Below, one piece after another: positions 1-9,692 of a stretch of 64,000 nt of DNA (positions are counted from its first letter, which is position 1; every line of letters starts with the position of its first letter). The position numbers were made by a program, and so were the translations under genes. Origin of the DNA: Planctomycetota bacterium (GTDB taxonomy: Bacteria > Planctomycetota > Phycisphaerae > Phycisphaerales > SM1A02). The notes beneath the pieces were generated by a model. That model made no database searches. It saw only the letters and a list, made by a program, of their open reading frames with translations, and was not told the DNA's origin. The DNA lies in NCBI GenBank assembly GCA_003671025.1, contig QWPW01000002.1, positions 85,249 to 149,248 on the forward strand. The letters are read 5' to 3'.

Positions 1-704
1 TTGCGGAGCGCAATCACCACGCCCACAAGTGTTGCCAGCACGAAGCTCACGGTGAGCCATGCATGCGCAGTGACGATTGCGCTCGTCGCCAAAAGCAACC
101 GCGTGGCGATGGGCAGGTCGGGCATCTTCGAGAAGAACTCTGCGAATTTCGGCACAAAGAACACCAATGAAGCCACGATCACGCCAGCGCCAACGAGCAA
201 GAGGACTGCGGGATAGAGGAGATTTCCGATGACGCGTCCGCGCAGATCGGCTTGTTGCTCGAGCAGCGTCGCGAGGCGCGCGAGCACTGGTTCCAAGAAT
301 GCGCCGCGTTCACCAGCGCGAATCATCGCGACATGTACGGGCGCAAAGATGCGCGGATGTTTATCCATCGCATCGGCGAGACGCTCACCGCCCGAGAGTG
401 ATTCAGCGACTTCACCCCATGCGGCGGCGAGTGTGGGATTGCTCTTCGCGCGCGCCAACAAACCTAAGCCACGCAAGAGTGGAACGCCAGAACGAAGCAG
501 TTCGGAAAGTTGGCGATAGCTCGCCGAGAGCGCGCGCACTCCAACACGACCGCCACGCTTGCGCGAACGCGCCGCATCCACGCGTATCGGCGCCAGTCCG
601 CGCGCGGCCAAGTCGGTCAACATCGCTGATTCATTGGCAGCATCGGCGCGTCCCTTGACGCGTCGACCACCAGCATCGCGCGCGATGTATGCAAAGGACG
701 GCAT
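1..704 (-). CDS. gspF: Type II secretion / type IV pilus inner-membrane protein, GspF/PilC family (partial, N-terminal part)
   Basis: This is the N-terminal 234 residues of a polytopic platform protein of type II secretion or type IV pilus systems; the gene runs off the left edge of the window. The start (ATG at 704-702) gives MPSFAYIARDAGGRRVKGR, the usual start of the family. The first cytoplasmic GspF domain follows, with the LSELLRSGVPLLRGL region, AMIRAGERGAFLEPVLARLA near residue 150, and two hydrophobic segments near residues 180-200 and 210-234. GspF recruits the assembly ATPase and the pseudopilin machinery at the inner membrane. A prepilin-like protein is encoded at 35226-36155, so such a machine is expected. 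A terminator-like hairpin lies just upstream (719-748). The family call is firm; the choice between secretion and pilus is not. Confidence 0.88.
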   Translation of the reverse strand, partial: MPSFAYIARDAGGRRVKGRADAANESAMLTDLAARGLAPIRVDAARSRKRGGRVGVRALSASYRQLSELLRSGVPLLRGLGLLARAKSNPTLAAAWGEVAESLSGGERLADAMDKHPRIFAPVHVAMIRAGERGAFLEPVLARLATLLEQQADLRGRVIGNLLYPAVLLLVGAGVIVASLVFFVPKFAEFFSKMPDLPIATRLLLATSAIVTAHAWLTVSFVLATLVGVVIALR

Positions 705-718
705 GGGTTCATAGTAAA

Positions 719-748
719 GCCGCGCACACCTGTTTAGGTATGCGCGGC
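719..748 (-). terminator. Terminator-like hairpin between the PEP-CTERM gene and the gspF-like gene
   Basis: Two 13-base arms (719-731 and 736-748) pair with a single C-A mismatch around a 4-base loop. On the minus strand the stem is followed by a short CTTTA run. It sits downstream of the PEP-CTERM-like gene (ends 821) and only 15 bases ahead of the gspF-like start codon at 704. It could therefore end the upstream transcript or act in the leader of the downstream gene. No long T tract is present. Confidence 0.5.
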
Positions 749-820
749 CGTTGGTATGCATCATTCACTCACTCACACTTCAGTCGTTCAAACGTGATTC
801 ATCAGTCACTCGACGAGCGA

Positions 821-1603
821 TCAACGACGACGGCGCGCAACAAATCCCGCAAGTGCCAGGAGTGCGATCGCGCCTGGCGCAGGAACAGATGCCGTCTCAA
901 ACAGCAGTTCCACGCCGTATTTTTCGCCGAGTCCCGCTTCGCTCACTTCAAGCATCATGCCTTGCGTGATCAAGAGTCCGCCGTAGACCGCGGGTTGCGA
1001 TTCACCTCCGCCGCCCGTCGAACTACCAGGACCGAAACCTCCCTCCGAACCCGAACCTCCGCCACCAGAAACTGGGCCGCTGTGAAGGAATCCAGAGAAG
1101 CTCATCGTTGCAGCACCACCGGCACCGAGCGAAACAAAGTGTTGCGCGTTGTAGTGTTGATCTCCGCTCACGCTGTCGCACGCGGAAACGCGGGCGCACA
1201 GCACGGGATCGGTCTCGCCTAAGTGTTGCGCAACGACTCCGGCGTAACTCATCGCGGTGGTGCCATCAAGCGGCGCGCCCACGATGTGAATGAGATCGAT
1301 GTCTGCGCCAGGACTCCAAGTTCCGTAGCTGTTGCCGCCGCCATCACGCACACGCACGCCGACGAGAGCAAGACTTCCGCCGAGTTGTTGCATGATTCCG
1401 AAGAGATCGAATCCAACAATGGTGCGCGGCGAAACAGTGTCAACTCGGCTCGAGATAAAGTTCGAGTAGGCGCCGGCATATTCAAGAGTTGGACGGGGTG
1501 CGATCTGGCGGATGGTGCCAAGATCAACAGTAAGGGATGCGGTAGCGATGCCAGTGAAGGCGAAGGCTGCGAGAACGCTGGAGGTGCTGATATAGCGATG
1601 CAT
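821..1603 (-). CDS. Secreted protein with PEP-CTERM-like sorting signal
   Basis: A 260-residue exported protein of unknown function. The ATG at 1603 begins MHRYISTSSVLAAFAFTGIA, a clear signal peptide, with an AGGA ribosome site about 11 bases upstream; the frame stays open further upstream but that part is Arg-rich and not signal-like. The body has no enzyme motif I recognise and a Gly/Ser-rich linker (GGGGSGSEGGFGPG) near residue 200. The C-terminus is VPAPGAIALLALAGFVARRRR: a Pro-x-Pro motif, a hydrophobic helix and an Arg cluster, the pattern of PEP-CTERM sorting signals common in Phycisphaerales. This predicts processing at the membrane by an exosortase-like system and surface location. 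Exosortase itself is not in the window. Confidence 0.8.
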   Translation of the reverse strand: MHRYISTSSVLAAFAFTGIATASLTVDLGTIRQIAPRPTLEYAGAYSNFISSRVDTVSPRTIVGFDLFGIMQQLGGSLALVGVRVRDGGGNSYGTWSPGADIDLIHIVGAPLDGTTAMSYAGVVAQHLGETDPVLCARVSACDSVSGDQHYNAQHFVSLGAGGAATMSFSGFLHSGPVSGGGGSGSEGGFGPGSSTGGGGESQPAVYGGLLITQGMMLEVSEAGLGEKYGVELLFETASVPAPGAIALLALAGFVARRRR

Positions 1604-1996
1604 GTTTTTTGATGTCCTATTGGCTGTCCGCCGCTTGTTCGTCGACTGCGTGAACCAATCACGGAGTACGCGGCGAAGACAAATCAAAGATCGAATACAG
1701 CGCTGCAGATCCAAATGAATTGAACGCCTTGACGAAACAGCACGACGATCTATGTCGACGGTGCGGGATGCGCAGGCAAACCTCACCTTCGAGCGCGCAG
1801 CTGTGTCGAGTGTGTGATCTGTGCGGGCGCGTGATTGAAGAGCGCCGCGGCGTCGATGGCCACGAATCACCTGAGAAACAAGCGAAACGCGCACAAGCGC
1901 GACACGAACTCGTCACGCGCGAGCCAGAGACGGATTGCATGCGTGTTGAACGACGAGCCTGCGCGAACGAATGACGCATCGCGGTACTCTTTACGC
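1604..1996. other. 393-base region between divergent genes, with one doubtful small ORF
   Basis: This stretch separates the PEP-CTERM-like gene (minus) from the BtuF-like gene (plus), so it should hold both promoters; I cannot point to convincing -35/-10 pairs. It contains a TTG-started open frame at 1720-1974 listed separately. I looked for a cobalamin riboswitch ahead of the BtuF-like gene and see no B12-box-like core. Confidence 0.4.
1720..1974 (+). CDS. Possible small zinc-ribbon protein (doubtful)
   Basis: An 84-codon open frame that starts with TTG and has no visible ribosome site. Its product has a Cys pattern of the zinc-ribbon type: LCRRCG near residue 12, then CRVCDLCGRV near residue 29, followed by a charged tail rich in Glu, Arg and Lys. 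The frame remains open and protein-like for about 20 codons upstream of the TTG without an ATG or GTG. It ends 22 bases before the BtuF-like start codon. It may be a real small metal-binding protein, a decayed gene, or a chance frame in G+C-rich DNA; there is also an antisense open frame over it. Confidence 0.28.
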   Translation: MNALTKQHDDLCRRCGMRRQTSPSSAQLCRVCDLCGRVIEERRGVDGHESPEKQAKRAQARHELVTREPETDCMRVERRACANE

Positions 1997-2920
1997 ATGC
2001 GTGTTGTCAGCCTGCTTCCTTCCGCTACCGAATTACTCATCGCTGTGGGCGGGCGCGACCTCTTGGTTGGACGCAGTCATGAGTGCGATTTTCCACTGGG
2101 GTTGCAGGGAGTTCCCACGCTCACTCGCGCGCGCACGCATGGACTCGCGCACGGCAGCTCCTCCAGCGCAATCGACGCCGAGGTTTCCGCCGCGCTTGCG
2201 ACGGGCGCGAGTTTGTACGAGCTCGACGAAACACTTCTCGCACAACTCGAGCCTGATGTGATCATCACCCAGAACTTGTGCGAGGTCTGCTCCATCGATC
2301 TACGCACGGTGGAACGCGTGGCCAACACGCTTAAGAAAAAGCCACGCGTGCTCAGTCTCGATCCAAAGAGTGTGTTCGATGTCTTCGATGATCTCTTGCG
2401 CGTTGGTGATGCCGTCGGTCGGCCCGCGCAAGCAGAGGCAGCGATGGTTCACTTGCGCGCGCGCTACTGGAGCGCGATTGATTTCGTGAACCCATTCATC
2501 TCGGGGCCGGAAACGCTTTTTCTCGAGTGGGCCGATCCGCCGTTTGTCGGTGGACACTGGACTCCCGCGCTCATCGCCGCGGCTGGTGCGCGGCACTCAC
2601 TCAACGTTGCGGGCGCGAAGAGTCGTCGCGTCGCGCCCGAAGAAATACTCGAGGCCGCACCCGAGCGGGTGATCATCTGTCCTTGTGGATTTGACCTTGC
2701 GCGTGTGCGCGAAGATCTCGCGCAACTCGAAAAAACCCGCTGGTGGCCGCTGCTTCCCGCGGTGCTTGATCGCAAGCCCGGCGCGATTGCGTTGGTCGAT
2801 GGCAACCAGATGTTCAATCGACCAGGACCACGATTAGTGGACGCGTTCGAGTGGTTGGTCGGTTGGATCAACGACCGCGACGAGTTGATTCCGCCGACGT
2901 TCCCCGTCGAATATCTGTGA
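1997..2920 (+). CDS. btuF: Cobalamin-binding periplasmic-type protein, BtuF/helical-backbone family
   Basis: A 307-residue member of the helical-backbone metal-receptor family that binds cobalamin or other metal chelates for an ABC importer. The start MRVVSLLPSATELLIAVGGR is typical, followed by LVGRSHECDFP near residue 30, a hallmark of this BtuF-like subgroup. A second lobe begins around LFLEWADPPFVGGHWTPALI, and ERVIICPCGFDLARV is also diagnostic. The chosen ATG at 1997 removes an unrelated upstream frame. No cleavable signal peptide is evident, which is common in this subgroup and leaves open whether it acts in the cytoplasm or periplasm. No permease or ATPase gene is adjacent. Confidence 0.85.
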   Translation: MRVVSLLPSATELLIAVGGRDLLVGRSHECDFPLGLQGVPTLTRARTHGLAHGSSSSAIDAEVSAALATGASLYELDETLLAQLEPDVIITQNLCEVCSIDLRTVERVANTLKKKPRVLSLDPKSVFDVFDDLLRVGDAVGRPAQAEAAMVHLRARYWSAIDFVNPFISGPETLFLEWADPPFVGGHWTPALIAAAGARHSLNVAGAKSRRVAPEEILEAAPERVIICPCGFDLARVREDLAQLEKTRWWPLLPAVLDRKPGAIALVDGNQMFNRPGPRLVDAFEWLVGWINDRDELIPPTFPVEYL

Positions 2921-3151
2921 CGGCGCGCGCTCCCGTGCGCGGCACTGGTTCATCGCAGTCTGAAGTGAAGAGGAATGCGTCGCGCTCGTCCGATCACTCG
3001 CGGAGATGACTCACGCTCTGCCCAATCGGCAGCACATAGACACGACGCAGCCGTCAATGACACCGTACTTCCATGAAACACGCCGCGAACGTTGGCGCGG
3101 AGTTTGCCTTGTCGCGCGACCAATTCAAACTTGGAAGAATGAGGAACCACT

Positions 3152-5773
3152 ATGAGATTCGATCGATTCACCACTCTCGCGCAAGAAGCCGTCGCCGCCG
3201 CACAGTCCTCCGCTGCTGCTGCGGGTCATCCTGATATCTCGCCGTTGCATCTGTTGAGCGCGATGATCGCGGAGAAGAACTCCTCCACCGCATCGCTCTT
3301 GCAGAAGGCAGGGTTCGATCCGTCGCGCGTGCGCGAAGTGGCGCAGGCGCAATTGCGTCGCTTGCCCACCGTGCAAGGCGGCTCCGGCGCGAATGCCTCA
3401 CGCGAGTTGAGCGAAGTGTTCGCGGTTGCTGAGCGTGATGCGCTCAAGATGAAAGATGCGTATGTCTCGAGCGAACATCTCATGCTCGCGCTCGCCGCGG
3501 TGAAGAGCGATGCGAAAGAAGTGCTGGCCACGCTTGGTGTGGATCGTGCGCGTGTGCTCGCGGCGGTCGAAGCGATTCGCAAAGCTTCTGGCGTCACCAA
3601 TATCGCCGACCAAAACGCAGAGTCGACGTACGAGGCGCTCAAGAAATACGGAATCGATCTCGTCGAGAAAGCGCAGCAGGGAAAGATCGATCCTGTCATC
3701 GGTCGCGATGAGGAAATCCGTCGCTGCATGCAAGTGCTTTCGCGACGCACGAAAAACAATCCTGTGCTCATCGGCGAGCCCGGCGTGGGCAAGACGGCGA
3801 TCGCCGAAGGCCTCGCCATTCGTATCGTCAACGGCGACTGTCCCGAGTCGATGCGCGAGTCGCGCATCGTTTCACTTGATGTTGGTCAATTGCTCGCGGG
3901 CGCGAAGTATCGCGGTGAGTTTGAAGAGCGCCTCAAGGCCGTGCTGCGCGAAGTTGCGTCGAGCGAAGGGCGCATTATTCTGTTCATCGATGAACTGCAC
4001 ACCATTGTGGGCGCGGGACAGAGCGAAGGCGCGGTCGGCGCGGGACAACTGCTCAAGCCCGCGCTTGCTCGCGGCGAATTGCGCTGCATCGGCGCGACCA
4101 CCCTCGACGAGTATCGCAAGCATGTCGAGAAAGACGCCGCGTTCGAGCGACGCTTTCAACCAGTGCAAGTGGGCGAACCGTCGATCGATGACACCATCGC
4201 CATCTTGCGCGGACTCAAGTCGCGTTACGAAACGCATCACGGCGTGCGCATTCAAGACGGCGCGTTGATTGCCGCGGCGACTCTCTCGCAGCGCTACATC
4301 ACCGAGCGCTTTCTTCCCGACAAAGCGATTGACTTGCTCGATGAAGCGGCCTCGCGTTTGCGCATCGAAAATGATTCGATGCCTGCGGAACTCGACGAGT
4401 TGAAGCGGCGCATCATGCAACTCGAGATCGAACGCGAAGCACTCAAACTCGAGAAGGATCCCGAATCGAAGAAGCGACTCGCGATCATCGAGAGTGAACT
4501 CGCAGAGCTCGGCGAACAAAATCGTGCGATGACCACGCGCTGGCAACTGGAGAAGAGCGAGCTCGATGCGGTGAAGTCGATCAAAGCGAAGATCGAGCAC
4601 GGGCAAACCGAGTTGGATCAAGCGAAGCGTCGCGGCGATTTCGAGCGCGCCTCGCGTCTTCAATACGGCGAACTGCGCGAACTCGAAACGCAACTCGCGG
4701 CGGCGGAAAGTTCCTTTGCGCGTCGTCAAGCCGAGGGCACTGCGATGGTCAAAGAGGAAGTCGACAGCGAGCAGATTGCGGAGGTCGTGGCCAAGTGGAC
4801 AGGCATCCCGCTCACCAAACTCATCGAGAGTGAACGCGAGAAATTGCTGCACATGGAGAAGGAACTCGCGCTGCGCGTAGTGGGACAACACGAAGCGGTG
4901 ACCGCGGTGTGCGAGGCTGTGCGACGCAATCGCGCAGGCTTAGGCGAGCCAAATCGCCCCATCGGTTCGTTCTTGTTTCTTGGTCCCACTGGCGTCGGCA
5001 AGACTGAGTTGTGCAAAGCGCTCGCGAGCTATTTGTTTGACACGCAAGAGGCGATGGTGCGCATCGACATGAGTGAATACATGGAGCAGCACGCGGTGTC
5101 GCGGCTGATTGGTTCACCGCCGGGTTACGTCGGTCACGATGAAGGCGGACAACTCACCGAAGCAGTGCGTCGTCGTCCTTACTCAGTCGTTCTCTTTGAT
5201 GAGATGGAAAAGGCGCACGCCGATGTCTCGAACGTGTTGCTGCAAATTCTCGATGACGGTCGTCTCACCGATGGTCAAGGTCGCACGGTTGATTTCTCCA
5301 ACGCGATCGTGGTGATGACATCGAACCTCGGCTCGCACGCGATTCTGGAGATGACCGATCGTCACGAAGATGAGTCAATGATCGAGGCGCATGTGCGCGG
5401 CATTCTCAAGAAGCACTTTCGCCCCGAGTTACTCAATCGCATTGATGAGACGGTGATCTTCCGCGCACTCACGCGCGAGCAATTGACGGGTGTCGTCGAG
5501 ATTCAGTTGAGCAGTTTGCGTCGACGACTGGCCGCACGCGGCATGACTCTTGGTGTGACTGCGGGCGCCACCGAAGCACTCGTCAGCGAAGGCTACGACC
5601 CACAGTTCGGCGCGCGTCCGCTCAAGCGCGTCATTCAACATCGCATTGAAAATGCGCTGGCAGGCAAGATCCTCGGCGGTGAACTCAAAGAGGGCGACTC
5701 CATTCGAGTCGACTATCAAGGAAAGAGTTTCACCTTCCAGAAGATCGTTGCACCCACTGAGCAAGTGCGCTGA
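3152..5773 (+). CDS. clpB: ATP-dependent disaggregase ClpB
   Basis: An 873-residue AAA+ chaperone that pulls polypeptides out of aggregates as a hexamer together with DnaK. Domains in order: N-terminal Clp repeats (1-145), first AAA module with Walker A GEPGVGKT (208-215) and Walker B ILFIDE (276-281), a coiled-coil middle domain (about 405-535) that marks it as ClpB rather than ClpC or ClpA, a second AAA module with GPTGVGKT (611-618) and VVLFDE (679-684), and the C-terminal [14 protein letters not shown] region. Length is normal for ClpB. A GAGGA ribosome site precedes the ATG. The gene stands alone; I see no CIRCE operator in the 231-base upstream gap, so its heat control is unclear. Confidence 0.96.
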   Translation: MRFDRFTTLAQEAVAAAQSSAAAAGHPDISPLHLLSAMIAEKNSSTASLLQKAGFDPSRVREVAQAQLRRLPTVQGGSGANASRELSEVFAVAERDALKMKDAYVSSEHLMLALAAVKSDAKEVLATLGVDRARVLAAVEAIRKASGVTNIADQNAESTYEALKKYGIDLVEKAQQGKIDPVIGRDEEIRRCMQVLSRRTKNNPVLIGEPGVGKTAIAEGLAIRIVNGDCPESMRESRIVSLDVGQLLAGAKYRGEFEERLKAVLREVASSEGRIILFIDELHTIVGAGQSEGAVGAGQLLKPALARGELRCIGATTLDEYRKHVEKDAAFERRFQPVQVGEPSIDDTIAILRGLKSRYETHHGVRIQDGALIAAATLSQRYITERFLPDKAIDLLDEAASRLRIENDSMPAELDELKRRIMQLEIEREALKLEKDPESKKRLAIIESELAELGEQNRAMTTRWQLEKSELDAVKSIKAKIEHGQTELDQAKRRGDFERASRLQYGELRELETQLAAAESSFARRQAEGTAMVKEEVDSEQIAEVVAKWTGIPLTKLIESEREKLLHMEKELALRVVGQHEAVTAVCEAVRRNRAGLGEPNRPIGSFLFLGPTGVGKTELCKALASYLFDTQEAMVRIDMSEYMEQHAVSRLIGSPPGYVGHDEGGQLTEAVRRRPYSVVLFDEMEKAHADVSNVLLQILDDGRLTDGQGRTVDFSNAIVVMTSNLGSHAILEMTDRHEDESMIEAHVRGILKKHFRPELLNRIDETVIFRALTREQLTGVVEIQLSSLRRRLAARGMTLGVTAGATEALVSEGYDPQFGARPLKRVIQHRIENALAGKILGGELKEGDSIRVDYQGKSFTFQKIVAPTEQVR

Positions 5774-5791
5774 CGCGTGAAGTGTCGGGCT

Positions 5792-6577
5792 TCATTGCGC
5801 CGCTGTGGTGTTCATCGTGTCGAGTCGAGCGATGATGGCCTGCAGTTCCGTTGGGCGAATCGCAAACTGACCGACGAACGGGCGTGCGTGCAGTAAGAGC
5901 ACGCAGAAACAGAACGACACCGCAAGCGCGACCAGCGTGAGCGCGAGTTTGCGCCCGCGCGGCGCGTCGCCGTGGAGCGCGCCGATGGAAATCAACAGCA
6001 AGATTGCGAGCAGTATCACCACGATCCATCGCGGCGGTGACATGTACGCGAGCCCATCACGGATGCGCACCTCACGTGCAGTTTCTGCGGCGTCAACAGC
6101 GTCGATGAGATCGGCGTCTCCTGTGACGCGCGCACACTTGCGCAGCGCGATCAGCTCAGCCGGTCGAGTGCGCACCGCGTGCGCGTCGTTGAGCGTGGGC
6201 CACTCTTGCTCGACTAGGAAGTGCGCGTAATTGCCTACCGCCAGACGAGTCTGTTGCGACTGTTCGGCGGTCAGCATGCTCTCGGAGTCATCGAGCGCAG
6301 TGGCCAAAGCCAACGCTTCATCGACGACTGCATGGTTGACGCGGTCACCACGATCCCAAACCCACACCGCGTTGAACGAGAGAAGCAGCCCGAATGCCAC
6401 CGCGATTTGCGAGGTCACTTCGGCTTCGAACTTCACCAACTTCTTCCCGTCTGCACCACACAGGTAAGGCACGATGACGCGGTGAACCGAGATCGCGACC
6501 GTGCCCCAAAACATCACAACGCAGAGCATGATTACAACCGCGGGAAGCGCCAGAAACGCATCAAAGAGTGGGAACAT
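5792..6577 (-). CDS. DUF4239-family membrane protein
   Basis: A 261-residue integral membrane protein resembling the bestrophin-like DUF4239 family. There are two hydrophobic segments near the N-terminus (about 5-30 and 55-75), a soluble middle with the family-type sequence DEALALATALDDSE, and two more membrane segments near 180-225. The start ATG at 6577 gives MFPLFDAFLALPAVVIMLCV; a much longer open frame exists upstream but overlaps the opposite-strand glycosyltransferase and is not protein-like. Function is unknown; a channel role is only suggested by fold similarity of the family. It converges on clpB with 18 bases between stops and diverges from the ArnT-like gene. Confidence 0.72.
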   Translation of the reverse strand: MFPLFDAFLALPAVVIMLCVVMFWGTVAISVHRVIVPYLCGADGKKLVKFEAEVTSQIAVAFGLLLSFNAVWVWDRGDRVNHAVVDEALALATALDDSESMLTAEQSQQTRLAVGNYAHFLVEQEWPTLNDAHAVRTRPAELIALRKCARVTGDADLIDAVDAAETAREVRIRDGLAYMSPPRWIVVILLAILLLISIGALHGDAPRGRKLALTLVALAVSFCFCVLLLHARPFVGQFAIRPTELQAIIARLDTMNTTAAQ

Positions 6578-6599
6578 CGACGAACGGTACCATCTAGAA

Positions 6600-8456
6600 A
6601 TGCAGGGACTGCTTCGATCTCTTAGCGCACAGAGCGCGTGGCGCAAACGAGATTCATGGCTGTTTTCGGCGGCAATCGTCACAGTGTTGGCCGCGTGCGT
6701 GTTCCTCGTGGGCATCAGCGCAGTGCCCGTCACTGATCGCGATGAGCCACGCTTTGCGCAAGCATCGCGACAGATGGCGCAGAGCGATGCGCTCGAAGAT
6801 TGGATCGTGCCTCGCGTGGGCGACACGATTCGTCTGAAGAAACCACCGCTGGTGTATTGGGTGCAAGCGCCGTTTGCATGGATCGCTTCGGGTGGTGATG
6901 TTTCACGCGATGCGATTTGGATGTATCGCTTGCCCAGCGCGATCGCCGCGTTGGTCGCCGCGCTCGCGACGATGTGGCTCGGCCGCGCCATGTTCGGCGC
7001 CAACACCGGACTGCTCGCCGCATGCTTGCTCGTGGTGTCGCCCGTCATCGTCACTGATTGCCACATGGCGCGCGCGGATGAACTCTTGCTCGCCATCACC
7101 ACGCTCGCGATGTGCGTGGGCTGGACGCTGTGGCGCACGCATCGACTCGCACCAGAAACACGCGGTGGACTGCCGTTGCCACGCGTCGCGTTGTTCTGGT
7201 TTTTGATCGGACTCGGCGTGCTGGCCAAAGGACCGATCACACCGTTCGTTGCGGGCAGTGCCGCAGTTGGTCTGGCAATCACTCGACGTGAATGGCGTTT
7301 TCTCTGGCGATTGCGCCCGTTTTGTGGCGTTGTGGTCTTGAGCGCGATCGCGTTGCCATGGCTGTGGCTCGCGGTGCAGTCCGTCGGATTCGACACACTC
7401 AAAGCGGCGTTTGAAAAAGAAGTCTTGCTGCGCGCACGCGAAGGCGCAGAAGGTCACGGAGCGCCGCCGGGCTTTTATCTAGTGACGTTGGTGGTGTTTT
7501 TCTTCCCTGGCTCATTGCTCACGGCGCTGGGATTCGTGCGCATGATGAAGCGCGCGTTTGTCATCAATCGATGCGAAGGCGAGAGTTGGTGGACACGCAT
7601 CAAGCGACACGCCGTGAGCACGCGCGGTCGCGATGCGGAGCTCTATCTCTTCATGTGGGCAGTGCCAACATGGCTGGCGTTTGAGCTGGTGATCACCAAG
7701 TTCCCGCATTACATCTTGCCGATCTATCCAGCGATTGCGCTGTTCAGCGCGCGCGCAGTACTCGGTGGAATGCGCGCGCTCACCAAGCCGCTTAATGGTG
7801 GAGATCGATTCGGCTTTGGCGCGTGGATGATTGTCGGAATCGTGCTGACGCTCGCGGGGCCGATGCTCTACCTCACGTTGCTTGCGCGAGGATTGACCGC
7901 ACCCGCGTCGCCGTCATTGCCCGCACTCGCGGACAACGGCGTGGTGATGTTCACGTTGGCATCACTTGCATGTGTGCTTGCCGTCGTGCTGCTCGTGCGC
8001 GCGCGCAGTTGCGCGATCCGCGGCGCGTTCACCGCGGCCATCACCTACGCGATTCCCGCGACGGCGTTGGCGGAGATGGCGCTCTTTGGCGTGTGGTTGC
8101 CCAACACGCGGTGGATTTGGAACACGCCGCGCATCGTGGGCATCGTCGCGCATGACAGTGGAACATCGCCTGGCGCTGCAGGTTTTCCCCTCATTGGCTG
8201 TGTTGGCTATGTCGAGGATTCGTTGCTGTGGACGACACACAACCGCATGATCCGTTTGGGTTCGTCAGTGCGAGAGGACAATCGCGCCGCGATGTTGGCG
8301 TGGTGTCGCGCAAATCCGGGGGCGTATCTCTTGCTCCCGCGCGCATCCGTCGCGGAGTTCGCGGCAGTCGGCGTGACGGTCGGTTCACTCGAAGGATTCA
8401 ACTACTCGAGTGGTGACGAAGTGAGCCACACGGTGTTGCGACTGAATCAGGAGTGA
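6600..8456 (+). CDS. ArnT-like glycosyltransferase (GT-C fold, polyprenyl-phosphate sugar donor)
   Basis: A 618-residue multi-pass membrane glycosyltransferase related to ArnT and other GT83/PMT-type enzymes, which move a sugar from a polyprenyl-phosphate carrier to lipid A, protein or another glycolipid on the periplasmic side. After the first membrane helix comes VTDRDEPRFAQASRQM (about residues 42-57); the Asp-Glu pair is the expected catalytic acid region. It is followed by RLKKPPLVYW, the second family signature. About ten further membrane helices and a C-terminal periplasmic domain follow. The ATG at 6600 starts just upstream of the first helix. The start lies 22 bases from the divergent DUF4239 start, so the two genes share a very short promoter region. 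Acceptor unknown. Confidence 0.82.
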   Translation: MQGLLRSLSAQSAWRKRDSWLFSAAIVTVLAACVFLVGISAVPVTDRDEPRFAQASRQMAQSDALEDWIVPRVGDTIRLKKPPLVYWVQAPFAWIASGGDVSRDAIWMYRLPSAIAALVAALATMWLGRAMFGANTGLLAACLLVVSPVIVTDCHMARADELLLAITTLAMCVGWTLWRTHRLAPETRGGLPLPRVALFWFLIGLGVLAKGPITPFVAGSAAVGLAITRREWRFLWRLRPFCGVVVLSAIALPWLWLAVQSVGFDTLKAAFEKEVLLRAREGAEGHGAPPGFYLVTLVVFFFPGSLLTALGFVRMMKRAFVINRCEGESWWTRIKRHAVSTRGRDAELYLFMWAVPTWLAFELVITKFPHYILPIYPAIALFSARAVLGGMRALTKPLNGGDRFGFGAWMIVGIVLTLAGPMLYLTLLARGLTAPASPSLPALADNGVVMFTLASLACVLAVVLLVRARSCAIRGAFTAAITYAIPATALAEMALFGVWLPNTRWIWNTPRIVGIVAHDSGTSPGAAGFPLIGCVGYVEDSLLWTTHNRMIRLGSSVREDNRAAMLAWCRANPGAYLLLPRASVAEFAAVGVTVGSLEGFNYSSGDEVSHTVLRLNQE

Positions 8457-8491
8457 AAGACTGAGCGCGCAACAAGCACGATGCGATCGGC

Positions 8492-9682
8492 TCATCGAGT
8501 CGGCGCGGGCAGCGTGTGTAGGACGAACGGAAAAACGAACTTGACCGAGACCTCGGCTGCACTCGCGCCCGCCGTGAATGGCACGCCACGCAGAGTGACG
8601 TCGCAGAGAAACTCACCTTCACTGCAACTGTCGGCGGGCCAATCCACGTCAATAGTCGGCAGAAACTTTGCCTTTTGCCGGAGTGCGCGAACGAAGGTCA
8701 GCTCGCGCTCGCTGAGATCTCGACAACGCAGCACAACACGCGTCACTTCGGCCTGCACGAACGACTGAGTAGGCAGGTCTATGTCCCTCAGACCTGCGCG
8801 CGCTGGAAGTTGCAGCGTCAGTGCGCCGCCAGCGATCGGAACGAGTATGAGCGCTTCTTGTGAGACAAGACTACTCAAGTACGGCGCGTGTGCCGCGAGC
8901 ACATCCCGCATGGCTTCGTCGTCGTAGCTCATAAGGATCACAACGTCGTAGAGCGTTGCGAGCTCCGAAAGATTCAACTGCTTCAACGCGATCGAGCGGT
9001 CGACGAGTTCAGTGCGTGTTGCTCGCAAGTCTCGCGCAGCCTGCACTGCCACGCCCAGTTCCACGCTCAGCTCGAACGGGTCATACGTGGATGCGATCGC
9101 TACGAGTGTGGGAAAGTCTCGCTCGTTCTCTGATCGCGGCCTGGACTGCGTGCCTACTTTGGGGACAAAGAGCTGTGGAAAACGGCCTCGCAAGAGCTCT
9201 TCGATGGTGGCGAAGTCCGCAACGCTGCCGTCGATGTTTCGACTGTAGCCGCGTGTTACGAGGGGTTCCCACGCGCCGTAGCTACCGGCAAACATCGCGT
9301 GAGCCAACTGCAGATCACTCAGTTGCGCTGCTGCCATCGTTCGGATCGAAACGACGCGTGTGACGTTGTCGCCGCTGGCAAGCACGAGCGCGAACGCGGC
9401 AACGACCACTCCGCACGCTGCTGACTTCCAGCGCGGCGTACGCATCTTCGCGGTGCGCGCCTTGACGGTGTACAACGAAGCGCCACACTCGGGACACGCT
9501 GCGTGCGGCGCCGAGCGCAAATCATGATGACAACGGCGACAGCAATCCGCGCGCTTGGTGCAACGCGCGACGAACGTCATCACGCAACATGCCGCGGCGG
9601 CGGCAACGCCGAGTTCAATCGCCACCAGCAGTGACTTGTCGAAGCGATTCGAGAGCAGAAGTTCGAAGAGTGGCGCGAGCAT
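8492..9682 (-). CDS. Membrane protein with N-terminal zinc ribbon, function unknown
   Basis: A 396-residue protein I cannot assign. It has a first membrane helix (about 17-38), a zinc-ribbon CCRRC-x11-CPEC (Cys 47/48-51 and 63-66), a second membrane helix (about 87-103), and then about 290 residues of soluble domain, probably outside the cytoplasm, with no motif I know. Membrane-anchored proteins with a CxxC...CPEC ribbon at the start are frequent in Phycisphaerales genomes. It converges on the ArnT-like gene (35 bases between stops) and lies 10 bases beyond the end of the GAF-domain gene on the same strand, so those two are probably cotranscribed. Confidence 0.68.
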   Translation of the reverse strand: MLAPLFELLLSNRFDKSLLVAIELGVAAAAACCVMTFVARCTKRADCCRRCHHDLRSAPHAACPECGASLYTVKARTAKMRTPRWKSAACGVVVAAFALVLASGDNVTRVVSIRTMAAAQLSDLQLAHAMFAGSYGAWEPLVTRGYSRNIDGSVADFATIEELLRGRFPQLFVPKVGTQSRPRSENERDFPTLVAIASTYDPFELSVELGVAVQAARDLRATRTELVDRSIALKQLNLSELATLYDVVILMSYDDEAMRDVLAAHAPYLSSLVSQEALILVPIAGGALTLQLPARAGLRDIDLPTQSFVQAEVTRVVLRCRDLSERELTFVRALRQKAKFLPTIDVDWPADSCSEGEFLCDVTLRGVPFTAGASAAEVSVKFVFPFVLHTLPAPTR

Positions 9683-9692
9683 GGAGTGTTGC

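Noticed and set aside
1604..1996. Cobalamin riboswitch ahead of the BtuF-like gene
   Set aside because: No B12-box-like conserved core or long structured leader could be recognised.
2921..3151. CIRCE operator or heat-shock sigma promoter ahead of clpB
   Set aside because: No TTAGCACTC/GAGTGCTAA inverted repeat and no convincing heat-shock promoter consensus are visible.
3226..4891. Several long minus-strand open frames opposite clpB
   Set aside because: They are mirror frames of a highly conserved gene in G+C-rich DNA and their products are unlike real proteins.
6577..7402. Long upstream extension of the DUF4239 frame on the minus strand
   Set aside because: It lies opposite the ArnT-like gene, is Ser/Arg/His-rich, and has no membrane or family features; the ATG at 6577 gives a normal protein.
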